Shown here: in pieces, positions 45,739 to 56,792 of the stretch
Position numbering within the stretch: position 1 is the stretch's first letter
Layout: the number at the start of each line of letters is the position of its first letter
From: Blumeriella jaapii
Taxonomy: Eukaryota; Ascomycota; Leotiomycetes; Helotiales; Drepanopezizaceae
DNA length: 64,000 bases
Assembly: GCA_009599575.1 (NCBI GenBank)
Contig: VWND01000019.1
Coordinates: 432,501-496,500, forward strand
Direction of reading: 5' to 3'
Notes under the pieces: generated by a model
The model's input: the letters and a program-made list of their open reading frames with translations, nothing else
Database searches by the model: none
What the model was told of the DNA's origin: nothing
Translations under genes and position numbers: made by a program

Positions 45739-48450
45739 GACCATTTAATATTTGATCCACGATCTCGAAATATAATAGCAATTCAAATTCCAATCGGTTT
45801 GCTGCGTATAATCAAAGTATTTATGAAAGCTATTAATTTAATAGCCTAATTCGTAAAAATCGTGTATAAGATTTTTATAATTTGTATTTCTGATATTATT
45901 TTTTCTTATATTAACGATATCGAAATAAAAAGTCTTAAATTATATTATAATAATAATTTTTTTTTTTTTAAAATTCGACGTTATATAATAAAATATATTT
46001 AAAATATCGATAAAATTATAACCTGCTTCGAAAAAGCCAAGGCTATTATTAACCTTCGATTAAAATTTTGTATATCCGAAATAAATATCGTTAGCTATAT
46101 AACTAATAGCGCTGGCCGCCATTTTTAACGAAAAAAAATTAAAAAGATTTGCGAATAAAAAAAATATAAAAATATTACCGAAGCTAAAGCTTTTATTAGC
46201 GTTATAATTTATTATCGCAATTAAATTAAAAACTTTTTTTAAAAAGCTGCATTTATTTACGCTACGATAAAAAAAAAATCGATTTCGTTTGAAAAAAAAA
46301 CAAAGCAAAATTATAAAAGTTTTTAAAAACGATTTTTTATCGGCCTTATCGCTTATACGGATCGATTACAGCCCAAACGCAAAAAAAATTATTTTGATTA
46401 TCGACGCTAATATTTTCGGTTAAAAAGCGGTATTATAACAAATCGATAAAAATAAAAAATAATATTTTTTACGATTCGAAAGCGGCTTATGGTTTTTCGC
46501 AAAAGCACGCTACGATGCTATTAAACGAAAATATCGAAGCGTTTTTAAAATAATAATAAAAATAAAAAGCGAATTATACGGCGTATATTTTATTTTGAAA
46601 ACAAACGCAAAAGTTTTTGTCGATTAATTAAATAAAAAAGCTAGCGATTTATTAAAAACGCTTATTATTAATTAAATAGCTTAAATGCGATTTATAAACT
46701 TCGAAATTAAACATATTAAAAAAATAATTAATATAACGGCAAACGGCCTTTTCAAACGAAAACGTTTTTATTTATTTAATTTCGCTAAACAAAACGAATA
46801 AAATATCGACGAATAAATCGCTAACGAAATCGGCTGCTTTGCTATTTGCGCTTTAAGTTTTACAAAGCCGAAACTATTCGCGTTGCTATTTCGATTAGCA
46901 CCGCGAATAAAAAACATTAATTTTCGGGCCGAAAAAGCATTCGCGTTATTATTTCGGCTGGCACCGCGAATGGATTTAATCGAAAACGATCGGAATAAGC
47001 CGATTAACGACGAAATAAACTTTTAATCGATAATTACGAAACCGAAAACTTTTATTTAATCGCATATTATTTAATTATTTTATTTAAATTATTTAGCGTA
47101 ATAAATTATTAATTTAAATTATTTAAAAACCAAATTTTCGATTATATTTTAGCGGACAAAAAACTATACAAAATAAAAAATAATATATATTAAAAACAAT
47201 TAATAATAAATAATAAAACTGATAAGTTTCAAATTATAAAAAAAGCTTACGAAAAAGTGTTTTATAAAAAAGCTAAAACCATTTATTATCGAATCAAAAA
47301 CGATTTTTAATAAAAAAAATGCTTCGAAAATTGCAAAGCTTTCGTTAAAAATTGTATTTTTTGCTAAAAACGAAAGCCTGGCCGAAAAATAAACTTATTA
47401 TATTCGACGTAGTTTTTTAAAATTTTAAAAAAAATTAATTTCGACGTTATACGCGTACCGATTACGAACCGCGGATATATAAATTTCGTATTCGCTATCG
47501 ACGATTTTTTTAAATAGCCTGAAAAAAAAAATTTCCGAAACGTTATTTCCGAAATTATAATAACTTTTTTTTAAAAAAATATTATATATCGATACGGTTT
47601 ATTTAATAAATTAAACGTCGATAATAAATCCGAAAACAAAAGCGTTATCGAGACTTTTATAAAAAAATACGATATTTAGCGTATTCAGATTTTAACTTAT
47701 AATTCGAAAAGCAACGGATCCGTTAAACGAAATTATAAAAATATTTTCGACGGCTTTTTAAAAGCTATTTGAAAAAATTATAAGCGTTAATCGCGGAAAT
47801 TTTCGGAAATGCTTTTTGCTATGCGTATATATATATACGCTTTTACTAAAATAATTTTATTTTTTATTTAATACGGCAAAAACGCTCGATTGCTTTTGGA
47901 AACAAAATAACTTATATAAAAGCTTTATAACGTAATTAAAATAAAAACAAAAGCAAACTTATTAATAATAAAATCTAAACAGCTAAATTACCGCGATATA
48001 AATATAAAAAAAAAATTTAAAAAAAAAAAAAATATAAAAAAGCAGTTAAAAAAATTTGAAATAAAACTAAAGTTTTAAAAAAAACGCTAATTAAAAAAAA
48101 AATCTGGTTTTGATTTACGACGTTCAGCGCGTTATTAACAAATAGGCCGATATTAAATTTAATTATAAATAGCTCGGATTTTACGAAATATACAAAGCCG
48201 AATTAAATAAAAGTTATTACAAATTTACGAAATTCGATAAAACAAAATTAAAAAAAACGTTCGACGCCAACCGGTTAAAACGATTTTATAAAAAAAATTA
48301 GCAAATTTATTTTTTAAATTTCGATTTAAACAGCGATTCCGATTTCAACGAATCCGACGACGATTCCGATCAAAGCGATTATATTTCTGAAAAAGAAAAA
48401 CCTTTTAAAAAGGTTTAGAAATAACCGAACGATAATTCCGCTGTTAAAAG
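45739..48450 (+). pseudogene. A1 RT C-terminal half, RNase H and integrase
   Basis: Resumes at CGACCATTT, completing the split DLFSGYDHL motif. The YIDD region is near 45910-45925 (FSYINDI), RNase H near 46340-46600, the integrase zinc pair near 47355-47370, the core near 47450-47800 (SENKSVIETFIKKYD near 47627-47672; NSKSNGSVKRNYKN near 47701-47742), and the acidic Asp/Ser tail near 48320-48400. It is collinear with A2 12454-15182. Confidence 0.83.
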
Positions 48451-48819
48451 CATAATTTAAATCGTAATTTTATTTATAACCGAAAAGAAAAAAAGTATAT
48501 ATAAAATTGTTTATTAATTGTTTTATTGTTTTTGTTATCTATTGTTTTTTTTTTTATTATATATTATTTTACTGTTTTTGTTTTGCTTTGCTTATATATA
48601 ATTTAATTATTTTATTTTATATATATTATTTATTTTTAAAACCTTTTTTTATATTATTTAAAATATTTATTATATTTTGCTTTGTTTAATTATACTTTTG
48701 TTTACTAAAACAAAAGCTTTGTATATATTTGAGCCGCATATTTAATATATTTATATTGCTCGCATATTTTACGAAAACTATTTTTTATGCATTTTATTAT
48801 TTATTACTTTTTGCATTAT
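48451..48819 (+). other. A1 spacer after pol, cut by C1
   Basis: T-rich spacer that matches A2 15183-15512. The open stretch 48507-48689 is an artefact of this T-rich text. It ends in ATTAT, the duplication flanking C1. Confidence 0.6.
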
Positions 48820-49232
48820 TATAAAAATTAAAAGGCAGAAAAACACTAGTTCAAACAATAAAGCTCAGATAAAATTGGATTAATAATCAGACTGATCTCT
48901 ACCTTTTACATTTCTAGTAAAAAGCGTATATAAATACAAAAGGAAAAATAGAGCCCTCGAGAAAAGTATTTCCCAGGAAACTAAGCGAATTTTATTTAGT
49001 ATGCTTTTCCAGCCCCTATCCCGACCTTTTTTTATTTTTTTTAATATAATCCTAATAATTGATTTTTTAGCAATTACTTTTATAAAATATTTTATTTAAA
49101 TATTATTTTTAGCTTTTACAGCATTATCCGGCCTCTACGGCCTATCCGCAGAAAATATTATTCGAAAATTAATAAAAAACAAAAGATTTTAGCGGATCAT
49201 CTGACTTATATACGTAATATTAGTTTTTAATA
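48820..49232 (-). repeat. C1 3' LTR (413 bp)
   Basis: Matches 55771-56182 and 57117-57529. The plus strand has TATATAAATAC near 48927-48937, which could drive rightward transcription into the antisense ORF; a TTATAAAA run on the minus strand is the candidate for the pol direction. Confidence 0.9.
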
Positions 49233-49399
49233 TTACTTTTTTTTTTAAGCCTTTTGGTTCCCAAAAGCGATTGATTTTTTTATACGTATACTTTCGTATA
49301 TAACGTGCGTTACGCTTTCGAAATAACGTGCGGTTTTTTCCGCTTTTGGTCGTGAATTATAACTGTTTCTTCCGCTTTCGGTCGTAAATTATAGCTGTT

Positions 49400-50400
49400 T
49401 TGCTGTTTTGTTTTTTTTGTTTTCGATAGCGCTTCGTATTTTCGTTGAAAAAGCTTTTTTTTTTAAAATAGCCGCTATTTTTCTGCTTAACTTTTTTTTT
49501 TTTTTTTTATTTTTATTTTTTCGTCAACTTTTTTTTATTTTAATTAATTGCTTTTCGCCGCGTTCGCCGCGAATTTTCAAAATGCTTTTGATTTTTATTT
49601 GTTTTCGATGCGCTCGTTTAATTTTACGTAAAAGCATTATAACGGATTTTTTGCTTTTTTGCGTTTTCGAGCTTTTTAACGTAAAATGCAACCGTTGCAA
49701 AATTTCGCATATTTAATGCTTTTTTATAAATTTTTTAAACTTTTACTCGGATTCGCTTTTAATTAGCTATAAGTTTCTGCCGCACGCGCTACCGAAGCGC
49801 AAACTTTTCTCGCGAGCTTTAACGATTTTATAAATCGTTTCGATGCTGCTACAGCCGCTGCCGCTTTTTTTTTTTTTACTGCCGAAACCAAAACTTTTAC
49901 TAAAACTTTTATCGATTTTATTATTTACGACGCTTATATAAATCGTTTAAAAAAAAATAACGCTTCGGCTTTTATAATAATCGAAAATCGTACGAATCGC
50001 GCCGCGGCTCGAGCTGCCGCTGCCGCTGCTGCTGCTGCGCCCGTTTTTGCCGGTTTGGCGGCTGCTGTTATTTTAAAAGCTTTGGCTGCGCCGGCCCTTT
50101 TTTTTAACGACGCTAATATAAAACGTATTTTTCGACGTTTCGAAAATATCGCTCGAATTTATTTTAATTAATTAAATTAAATTTTGAATTTCTACGAAAA
50201 TATCGTAATTGTAATTTAAAATTCGATTACGGCTATTGTAAAAGCTTTAATTAAAATAAATCGAATATTCTGCGAATTCGTTTAATATTAATTCTTTTTA
50301 GCTTGCCGCTGTTTTTAAATTTAAAAAAAATAACGATAATAATAAAAAAAGAAATAATAATAAAAATAAATTAGCTTAACGGCGGTTCTAAGATTTTCTA
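49400..50400 (+). pseudogene. C1 antisense ORF: Cys-pair domain, Ala-rich and Gln-rich regions
   Basis: Plus-strand coding region opposite to pol. The first part (49408-49716) is open and holds CFRCARLILRKS and VKCNRCKISHI, followed by Gln/stop and Cys. This gives two C-x2-C pairs and further Cys, a possible zinc-binding module. After one frame change near 49770, an Ala-rich region reads SFNDFINRFDAATAAAAFF, then an Ala run near 49990-50080, then DANIKRIFRRFENIARI. The end, near 50290-50400, has a run of TAA codons that read as Gln between Lys residues. C2 keeps the same frames. The function is unknown. A coding reading on the minus strand is possible but has no recognisable motif. Confidence 0.55.
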
Positions 50401-50479
50401 AATATTTTTTGTTTTTTTTTTTTTATTTTTACAACGCGCATTCGTTATTGCTCCGTTATTATTATTTATCGTATTTTTT

Positions 50480-50650
50480 AAATATTTTTTTACAATCTTT
50501 TTTACGTTCGTAAAATAATTTTTTAGCTTTTAAAAATCTTCGCTTAATAAATAACTCTTTTATCGCATTAAATAATATCGGCCCTTTTTTATATTTTTAT
50601 AAATTTGTATTAATTTGATTTTGTATTTTTCGGATTTTTAAAATTTTATT
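50480..50650 (-). pseudogene. C1 chromodomain
   Basis: Reads, right to left, KSEKYKIKLIQIYKNIKK, then RYYLMR, stop, KSYLLSEDF, stop, KLKNYFTNVKKIVKKYLK. It fits the chromodomain pattern (YxVExI...[21 protein letters not shown]) with Trp codons turned to stops. It forms the C-terminus of the pol polyprotein, just before the antisense ORF. Confidence 0.82.
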
Positions 50651-52250
50651 ATATTATTTTTCGGTTCGATATCGTTTCGATTTTGCTAAAATTTTAATAA
50701 GAAAACGTAAAAAGTATCGTAAATACGATATTAAAAAAAAAGCTCGAATTAATAAATTTGGCCGTGCTCGTATATAATTCGCTTAATTTTAAAAAGCTTT
50801 AAATATTTATCTAAAAGCTTTCGAAAAAATCGCAATTATCGAAGATTTTTAATCGATAATAATACTTTATCGTTTATTTGAAATTTAGTTTTTTTATATT
50901 TAGCGTCGTAAAACCTTTTATAATTCGCGTTGGCTTTTTTTAGCTTTTTATTAAATATTTCTTTTTCTTTTTGCAATATTTTAATTCGTTTTTTCGCTAA
51001 CGATACCCCTTTTTTTACGACGTCGCTTTCGACGTTGCTGCCAAATTTTAAATAAAAGCCGTATAATATACGAAAAAAAATAAAATTCGTAAAAGCGTAT
51101 ATCGAATTATTATACGTAAACTCGGCTAAAGCAAATTTCGTAGCCCAATCGTTTTATCGATAATCGCAATACGTACGAAAATAAAATTCTAAAATTTAAT
51201 TTTAACGTTTCGTTTGGCCATCGGTCTAAAAATAAAAAACGGTATTTAATCGACGTCGTATTTATAAATAAAATATTATTAAAAACCAGAATTTATTAAT
51301 AAAAACTAACCTTTTATTTGTAATAATTTTTTTAAAATAGCCAAAATTTTTATAAATATGCTGTATAAATATATTAGTTAAATCTGAAATTAAAATCGTT
51401 TTTTATATCGGTATATATTTCGACAGCTTCGTATATCGGTTTATTATAACGAATATCGAATCGTAAATACGATTTCGTTTTTTATTAAAAAGTAGATTTG
51501 TAATAAAATTTATAGTTATTTTTTTTTAAAGTTTCGTAAAAATCGAAAAAAAAGCTAATTCGCTATAAAATCGATGTTTTTTAAGCTTGTTTTTTTAGCA
51601 TTTTCCATACGTATTAACGTAACGCTTTACGTCGCTTCGTAAACCAGGCCAGAAATACTTTTTTTCGATCAATTTTAACGTTCGCCGAAAGCTTTAATAG
51701 CCGGCGGTCGGATCGTCGTAATTAATTTTTAATATTTCGCTTTTAATAGCGCTTTTATTTGAAATATACGCACGTTTTTTATAACGTAGTAATTTATTTT
51801 AGCTTATACGTTAATATTTTTCGAATTCGGCTCGATTGTTTTACAAAACCGATTCGTATATTTTTTATAATATAAAAAAATCAGATTTTTGCAATTTAAA
51901 AATAATTTTATAAATCGGTTTTGCTAGCTTATTATTAGCCGTTTCGGATTATAATAACACAGCGGCTACGCTTTGTAATATATATTATTTGCAATTAATA
52001 ATATTAGCAAAAAACAATCCGGCGAAAAAGCTTTTTATTTAGCTTTTTTCCGCTTGCTTTTTACTTTTTAATTCCGTTAATAAAAACTTCGAATACTTAT
52101 CGGCGCGAAATAATTTATGCTCCGATTTTAGGCGTATTTTTATTACGGAAAACACTTTAGAATTTTTTAAATAAGCTAATTTTAGCTTACAATGCAACGT
52201 AAATAGCTGCTTATTATTTTTTTTTAAATTTTTTTTTAAATTTGGCCGGC
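50651..52250 (-). pseudogene. C1 integrase remnant
   Basis: Zinc domain: KKYFWPGLRSDVKRYVNTYG near 51600-51660, then KC; the CGKC-type pair has one Cys changed to Tyr. The core follows to about 51080, and its later part reads DKTIGLRNLL-like text near 51120-51150. Then come ANYKRFYDAKYKKTKFQIND and KVLLSIKNLR near 50850-50940, the stretch before the C-terminal core. The layout is standard for chromoviruses. Confidence 0.83.
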
Positions 52251-52299
52251 GAAAAAAACCATTCGCCGGATTAAAAACTTTTGTTTTATATTCGATTGC

Positions 52300-53700
52300 A
52301 AAATCGTATTTAATTAGCTCGTCGGCCTATTTCGCTTAGCGTCCGTTTAAACGTTTTTTCGTAAAAAAGTATTTCAAATTATAATAATTTATACGCATAA
52401 TAATAATATCGAAAACGTTACGTAAATATTAGCTCTATTATTTAAAAGCGTAAATTATAGCTATTAGCTCAGCGTCGTAAACTTCGTAATTTTTGTTTTA
52501 TAAAAAAAAGCTTTTTCGAATAATATACGATAAAATGCCAACGTATTTCCGTATTTTTTCCGAATAATTAAAATAATATTCCGCTTATAACGAATTTCGA
52601 AACGTCTGTTTCGACTTGAATTTTTAATCGAAAATCGAAATAACGTAAAATCGATGTTTAGCAAAACTTTTTTTTTAAAAGTAAAAAAGCGAGCTTCGCT
52701 TCGAATAAAAAACGAAAAAAACCCGATATTTTTCTTCGTTGCATTTTTTTTAAAAAATTTGTAATAAATCGGTAAAACTTAGCGTAGTTTTTAATAAAAC
52801 GTTTGTAAAAATTAATAAAACCTAAAAACATTTAAATATTTCGCCACGTAATAAAAAAAGGCTATTTTCGAATATTATTTATTTTTTTTAAATTTATTTT
52901 AATTCCCGTAAAAGTAATAACGAAGCTTAGGAACTTAATCGTATTCGTATCGAAAGCATATTTTTTCAGATTTCCGTAAAATTTATTAATACGAAGTCTT
53001 TCGAAAACTTTTTTTACCGCGTTTATATAATCGTCGGAATTTTCGAAAAATATTAAAATATCGTCGAAATAAATTATATACGTAATATTTATTAAACCGA
53101 TTAAAACTTGATTAATATACGCTTAAAAAGTTGCTAATACGTTCGAAAAGCCGAAAAATAATACGTAATATTCGAAATGTTCGTAACGAATGCGAAACGC
53201 AGTTTTCTATTTATTTTCTTTTTTTATTCGAAAGCGATAATACGCCTAAATAAAATCTAGCTTAATAAATATTTTAGCTTTTTTTAAACGATCCAAAGTT
53301 TCGTTTATAAAAAGTAAAAAGATTCGATTCTTAACCGTAATTGCGTTTAAATTTTTATAATCGACGTATAATCGTAAACTTCCGTTTTTTTTCGATATAA
53401 ATATTACCGATGCGCCGGCAAAGCTAATAAACCTTTTTATCCAGCTTTTTTCTAAGTTCGAATCGAAATATTCGCGCAATTCGGTAAATTTAAATTCCGA
53501 CAAAAAGTAAATTAGTTTTTAAAAAAAGTTTTTTTTTTCCGCGAAATTTATTCGATGTTTTATAAAATAATAAAAAATTAGAATAACCGCGGCGGTATCG
53601 TCGAATACGTCGGCGTAATCGTCGTATTTAAAAAGTAATTAATGCTGTTTTTCAGTAGCTTTTTTCAAAACGATATAAAACGCTTGTTTTTTTTTGGATT
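52300..53700 (-). pseudogene. C1 reverse transcriptase and RNase H remnant
   Basis: RT: ELREYFDSNLEKSWIKRF and LRLYVDYKNLNAITVKNR within 53246-53503, KIFIKLDF near 53255-53280 with the first Asp, and an intact YFDD box at 53060-53071. RNase H near 52460-52670 contains RRFEIRYKRN and LAFYRILFEKAFFYKTKI (FYSRSFEKAExxYxIxDxE in relatives), with the catalytic Asp and Glu lost. Confidence 0.88.
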
Positions 53701-53879
53701 TTTTTTTAAAACGTTTAATTATAACGAAATTAAATTGTAAGCGTTCGATTGGATATCGCTACGACTTAGCTCGAAAGCTTATAACGGAATCGATATTTCG
53801 CAATCAAAAAAATTTTAAAATAAATAAAACTTCTGGAATATTTATATCGCAAATTACGAAATCGCTTTGTATTTTTTTA

Positions 53880-54150
53880 ATTGTTTTATAATTATTAATA
53901 ACGCGAATAAATTGCGTATGCGTGCCGTAAATAATTACTTTTTTTTTTTAATCGTAAATAAATTAATACGTTTTTAAATTGGTTTTTATTTATATTTAAT
54001 TAATAATTTTTAAATTACGCAGTTTTTCTCCGCGCCGCAATCGATAAAAGCCCGTTTCGTACGAATTTCGTTTTTAGCTTTTTTAATTTCGACTGAAATT
54101 ATTATTTTTTACTTTTTTTTTTCGTTCGATTTTATTAGCAATAACGAAAT
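53880..54150 (-). pseudogene. C1 aspartic protease remnant
   Basis: Active-site loop intact: KRAFIDCGAEKNCV, with Asp-Cys-Gly-Ala at 54031-54042. The C2 copy has Cys changed to Tyr here. Downstream text includes GTHTQFIRVINNYK. It lies between the zinc knuckle and RT. Confidence 0.78.
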
Positions 54151-54239
54151 TAAAATCGAGCGAAAGCTTTTTCCGAATTTTTAGATTTGTTAATTTCGAG
54201 GCAATTTAAAATTATATATTTTTTTTTATTGCATTTATA

Positions 54240-55650
54240 ATATTCGACTTTTGAATAATTAGCTATACGATGCCCTTTTTTTTAACAGCGACTACATTTC
54301 GAAAAATAAAAAAAATCGTTAAAAATTCTAGGATTTTAAAAGATTTTATTAAAATTATCGTTTTTTCGCTTTCGTTTTTTTTTTTATAACGTATATTCGA
54401 ATCGAAAACGATATATATCTGTTTTAGCTTTTAAGCTTTAATCGTAAATATAAATTTTTTTTTTTTTTTCTTTTTTTTGCGTTCGTTTCGTCGTTTATTA
54501 TTTTTCGTTTCGTCGTTAATAATTTTATTAATACTTTCGATACAACGAACGATTAATATTAATTTTTCGTACGAGCTTATAGCTGCAATATTGCTTCGTT
54601 TAATAATTTCTTTTCGAAAAATAAATCGGAGTTTTGCAAAAAACATTTTTTTTCTAATCGTATCGTTTATTATTTGCAACTGCTATTCGAAATTATTTAA
54701 ATAAGCAACGAAATCGTTAATTAATTTATGCTTTTTTTGCTTCGTTTTATCGTATAAATTCGAAGCCGCGATTTTTCGATTTTCCGTATTTATTAAAAAA
54801 TTTAATATTTATTTTTTAAAATCGTTTTATATAATTCGAATATTCGTAAAACGTCGTTCGTATCCGGTTTATTTTCTTTTTATTTTATCGTCGAAAGCTA
54901 AAACATAAGCGTTAATTTTCTTTTGATCGGTACAAAATATTATTTTTTTATTTTGGCGGAAGCTTCGCTTTGCACGCCGAATAAAAAATTAAGCTTTTTC
55001 AGTATTTTTTTTTCGATATATTAAAAAATCTTTTATTTTTAATGCTTTTCGGCTCGAATTCGCTATATTTTTTATAAAAGATATAATATGCTTAAAAAAA
55101 ATGCTAAATCGTTTTTAATAAATATTATTATCGTAATATTCCGAGAATATTTTATAATAATCGCCGGCTTAAGTTATTTTCTATTTTTTCTTAATTGAAA
55201 CGGTATTAAAAAATATAAAAATTTTTTTTTCGATATTTTCGAAAGCGTTAAATTCTCGTTGGAATTATTTAACTTTTTTTCGAAGTTCGTTTCGGCGTTT
55301 TAAAGTTTTTTCGAATTTTTTAATTGTTTCGTAAATCTTTTTTTCAGTTTTTTTCTGCTTTATTTTAGCTCGTATTTTTTTTACTTTTTTACGTTTATCG
55401 TTTTTTTTTTGTTCGGCGCGGATTCGTTTATTAGCTAAATAAATCAGAATTTCGATAAAAAATTTTTTCGAATCGCTTTAAGCGTGGCTTTTTTTAATAA
55501 TTTCTTCGATAAAAAAAATTAAAAAATCGTCGCGCTTTAATAATAAAATATTTTCGACTTTTAATAAAACTAATAACGTTAAAAAAAACAATGGTACGAA
55601 GTTTTTTTAAGCAGCCGAAAATGCTAAGTTTTTTTAAATAACTGAAAATG
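54240..55650 (-). pseudogene. C1 gag remnant with zinc knuckle
   Basis: The CCHC knuckle at 54255-54296 reads CSRC, stop, KKGHRIANY: spacing C-x2-C-x4-H-x4-C, with the last Cys changed to Tyr. Upstream, IAAISSYEKLILIVRCIESI (54431-54679) matches the Tyr-x-x-Leu-x-x-x-Val-x-x-Val-Glu segment at the end of gag capsids, followed by a Lys/Arg-rich run. The N-terminal part to about 55650 is degenerate. Confidence 0.75.
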
Positions 55651-55770
55651 CTTGTTTTCTGCGAATGCGAAAAGCTATAATATCGATAATAACGATATAA
55701 ATATAATAATATAATAAAAAATTATTTTAATAATATCGAACTGCCGTTCCGGTAAATAAAAAAATCAGAA

Positions 55771-56182
55771 TATAAAAATTAAAAACAGAAAAACATTAGT
55801 TTAAATAATAAAACTTAAATAAAATTGGGTTAATAATTAAACTGATTTTTATTTTTTATATTTCTAATAAAAAACGTGTATAAATACAAAAGGAAAAGTG
55901 GAGCTTTCGAAAAAAGTATTTTCCAAAAAACCAGGCGAATTCCATTTAATATATTTTTCTAGCCCCTATCCCGATCTTTTCTTATTCTTTTTAATATAAC
56001 CCTAATAACTGATTTTTTAGCAATTACTTTTATAAAATGTTTTACTTAAATATTATCTCCAGCCTTTATAGCACTATCCGGCCCCTACGGCCTATCCGCA
56101 GAAAATACTATTCGAAAGTTGGTAGGAGACAAAAGGTTTTGGCGAATCATCTGACTTATACACGTAATATTGGTTCCTGACA
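55771..56182 (-). repeat. C1 5' LTR (412 bp)
   Basis: The outer 140 bases (56040-56182) are clean, with CCGGCCCCTACGGCC and TTCCTGACA at the edge; the inner part is A/T-shifted. The stretch just inside (55650-55770) is leader without a clear primer-binding site. Confidence 0.92.
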
Positions 56183-56363
56183 ATTATTTACTTTTTTCGT
56201 TGTTTTAAACGGATGCTTATTTAAACAATTATAATTTATTAAAAAAACAGCATACGAATTTCCGTAACTTTTAAATATAAATATTTTACAATTTCCGTAC
56301 TTTTTTCTAATTACTTTTTAATAAATATAATACACTTTTTTAATTAATAAACTTATCGATATT

Positions 56364-56792
56364 ATATCGTTTTTTAAGCAAAGCGTTATTAAACCTAGCA
56401 AATTTATTTTTAATTTATTTTAAAACGAAATCATTATACGCAACTTTTCCGAATTTAAGCAAATATATAATGCCGTTATTTTAAATTAATAAACAGTTTT
56501 CGTAAAAACATTTATAAAACAATTCGATATAATAATTAAAAACGTTAACGAATTTTTATTCGATTACGAAAGTTTCGTTAAAATTAAATTCGTTCGTAAA
56601 AGTTTTAATTACGATAAGTTTCTGCTAAATTACGATAACGTTTTAAAAGCTTTCGCCGAAGTAAAAAAAGCTCGAAATAACAAAAAAAAAATAACAAACC
56701 GAATATTGCGTTTTTTATTAAATCAACGAAAAAAAAATATTTAAAAATACGTTTTTAGCAAAATTATCGATATTATTTTATTTCGGCATTTC
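56364..56792 (+). pseudogene. A1 extra ORF, first 143 codons, cut by D
   Basis: Third copy of the family A extra ORF, starting ATA (for ATG) TCG at 56364 and collinear with A2 15691-16119. It ends at TTTCGGCATTTC, where D begins. The upstream 56188-56363 is A1 spacer. It confirms that the ORF belonged to the oldest A copy here. Confidence 0.72.

Larger units (their letters stand above)
48820..56182 (-). mobile_element. C1, chromodomain Ty3/Gypsy element on the minus strand, with an antisense ORF
   Basis: 7,363 bp with LTRs 48820-49232 and 55771-56182 (412-413 bp), flanked by ATTAT at 48815-48819 and 56183-56187. Gag, PR, RT, RNase H, IN and chromodomain run right to left. Between the chromodomain and the left LTR is an ORF on the opposite (plus) strand. 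It is inserted in the A1 spacer. Confidence 0.93.
1..56792 (+). mobile_element. A1, oldest Ty3/Gypsy element of family A, split by four insertions
   Basis: This is the host layer of the nest. Its pieces are 1-3018, 27200-27974, 45739-48819 and 56188-56792. Placed end to end they are collinear with the complete copy A2, from inside gag to the first part of the extra ORF. The interruptions are B1 (TSD CCGCG), A3 (CTAT/CTAC), C1 (ATTAT) and D. The window starts inside gag, so the 5' LTR is not seen, and the 3' half of the extra ORF and the 3' LTR lie beyond D, outside the window. Every reading frame is broken by TAA/TAG stops. Confidence 0.9.

Noticed and set aside
54477..54704. 75-codon plus-strand frame, with a counterpart at 62769-62993
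   Set aside because: Antisense to the end of C gag, where the minus strand has the conserved capsid segment and the zinc knuckle.
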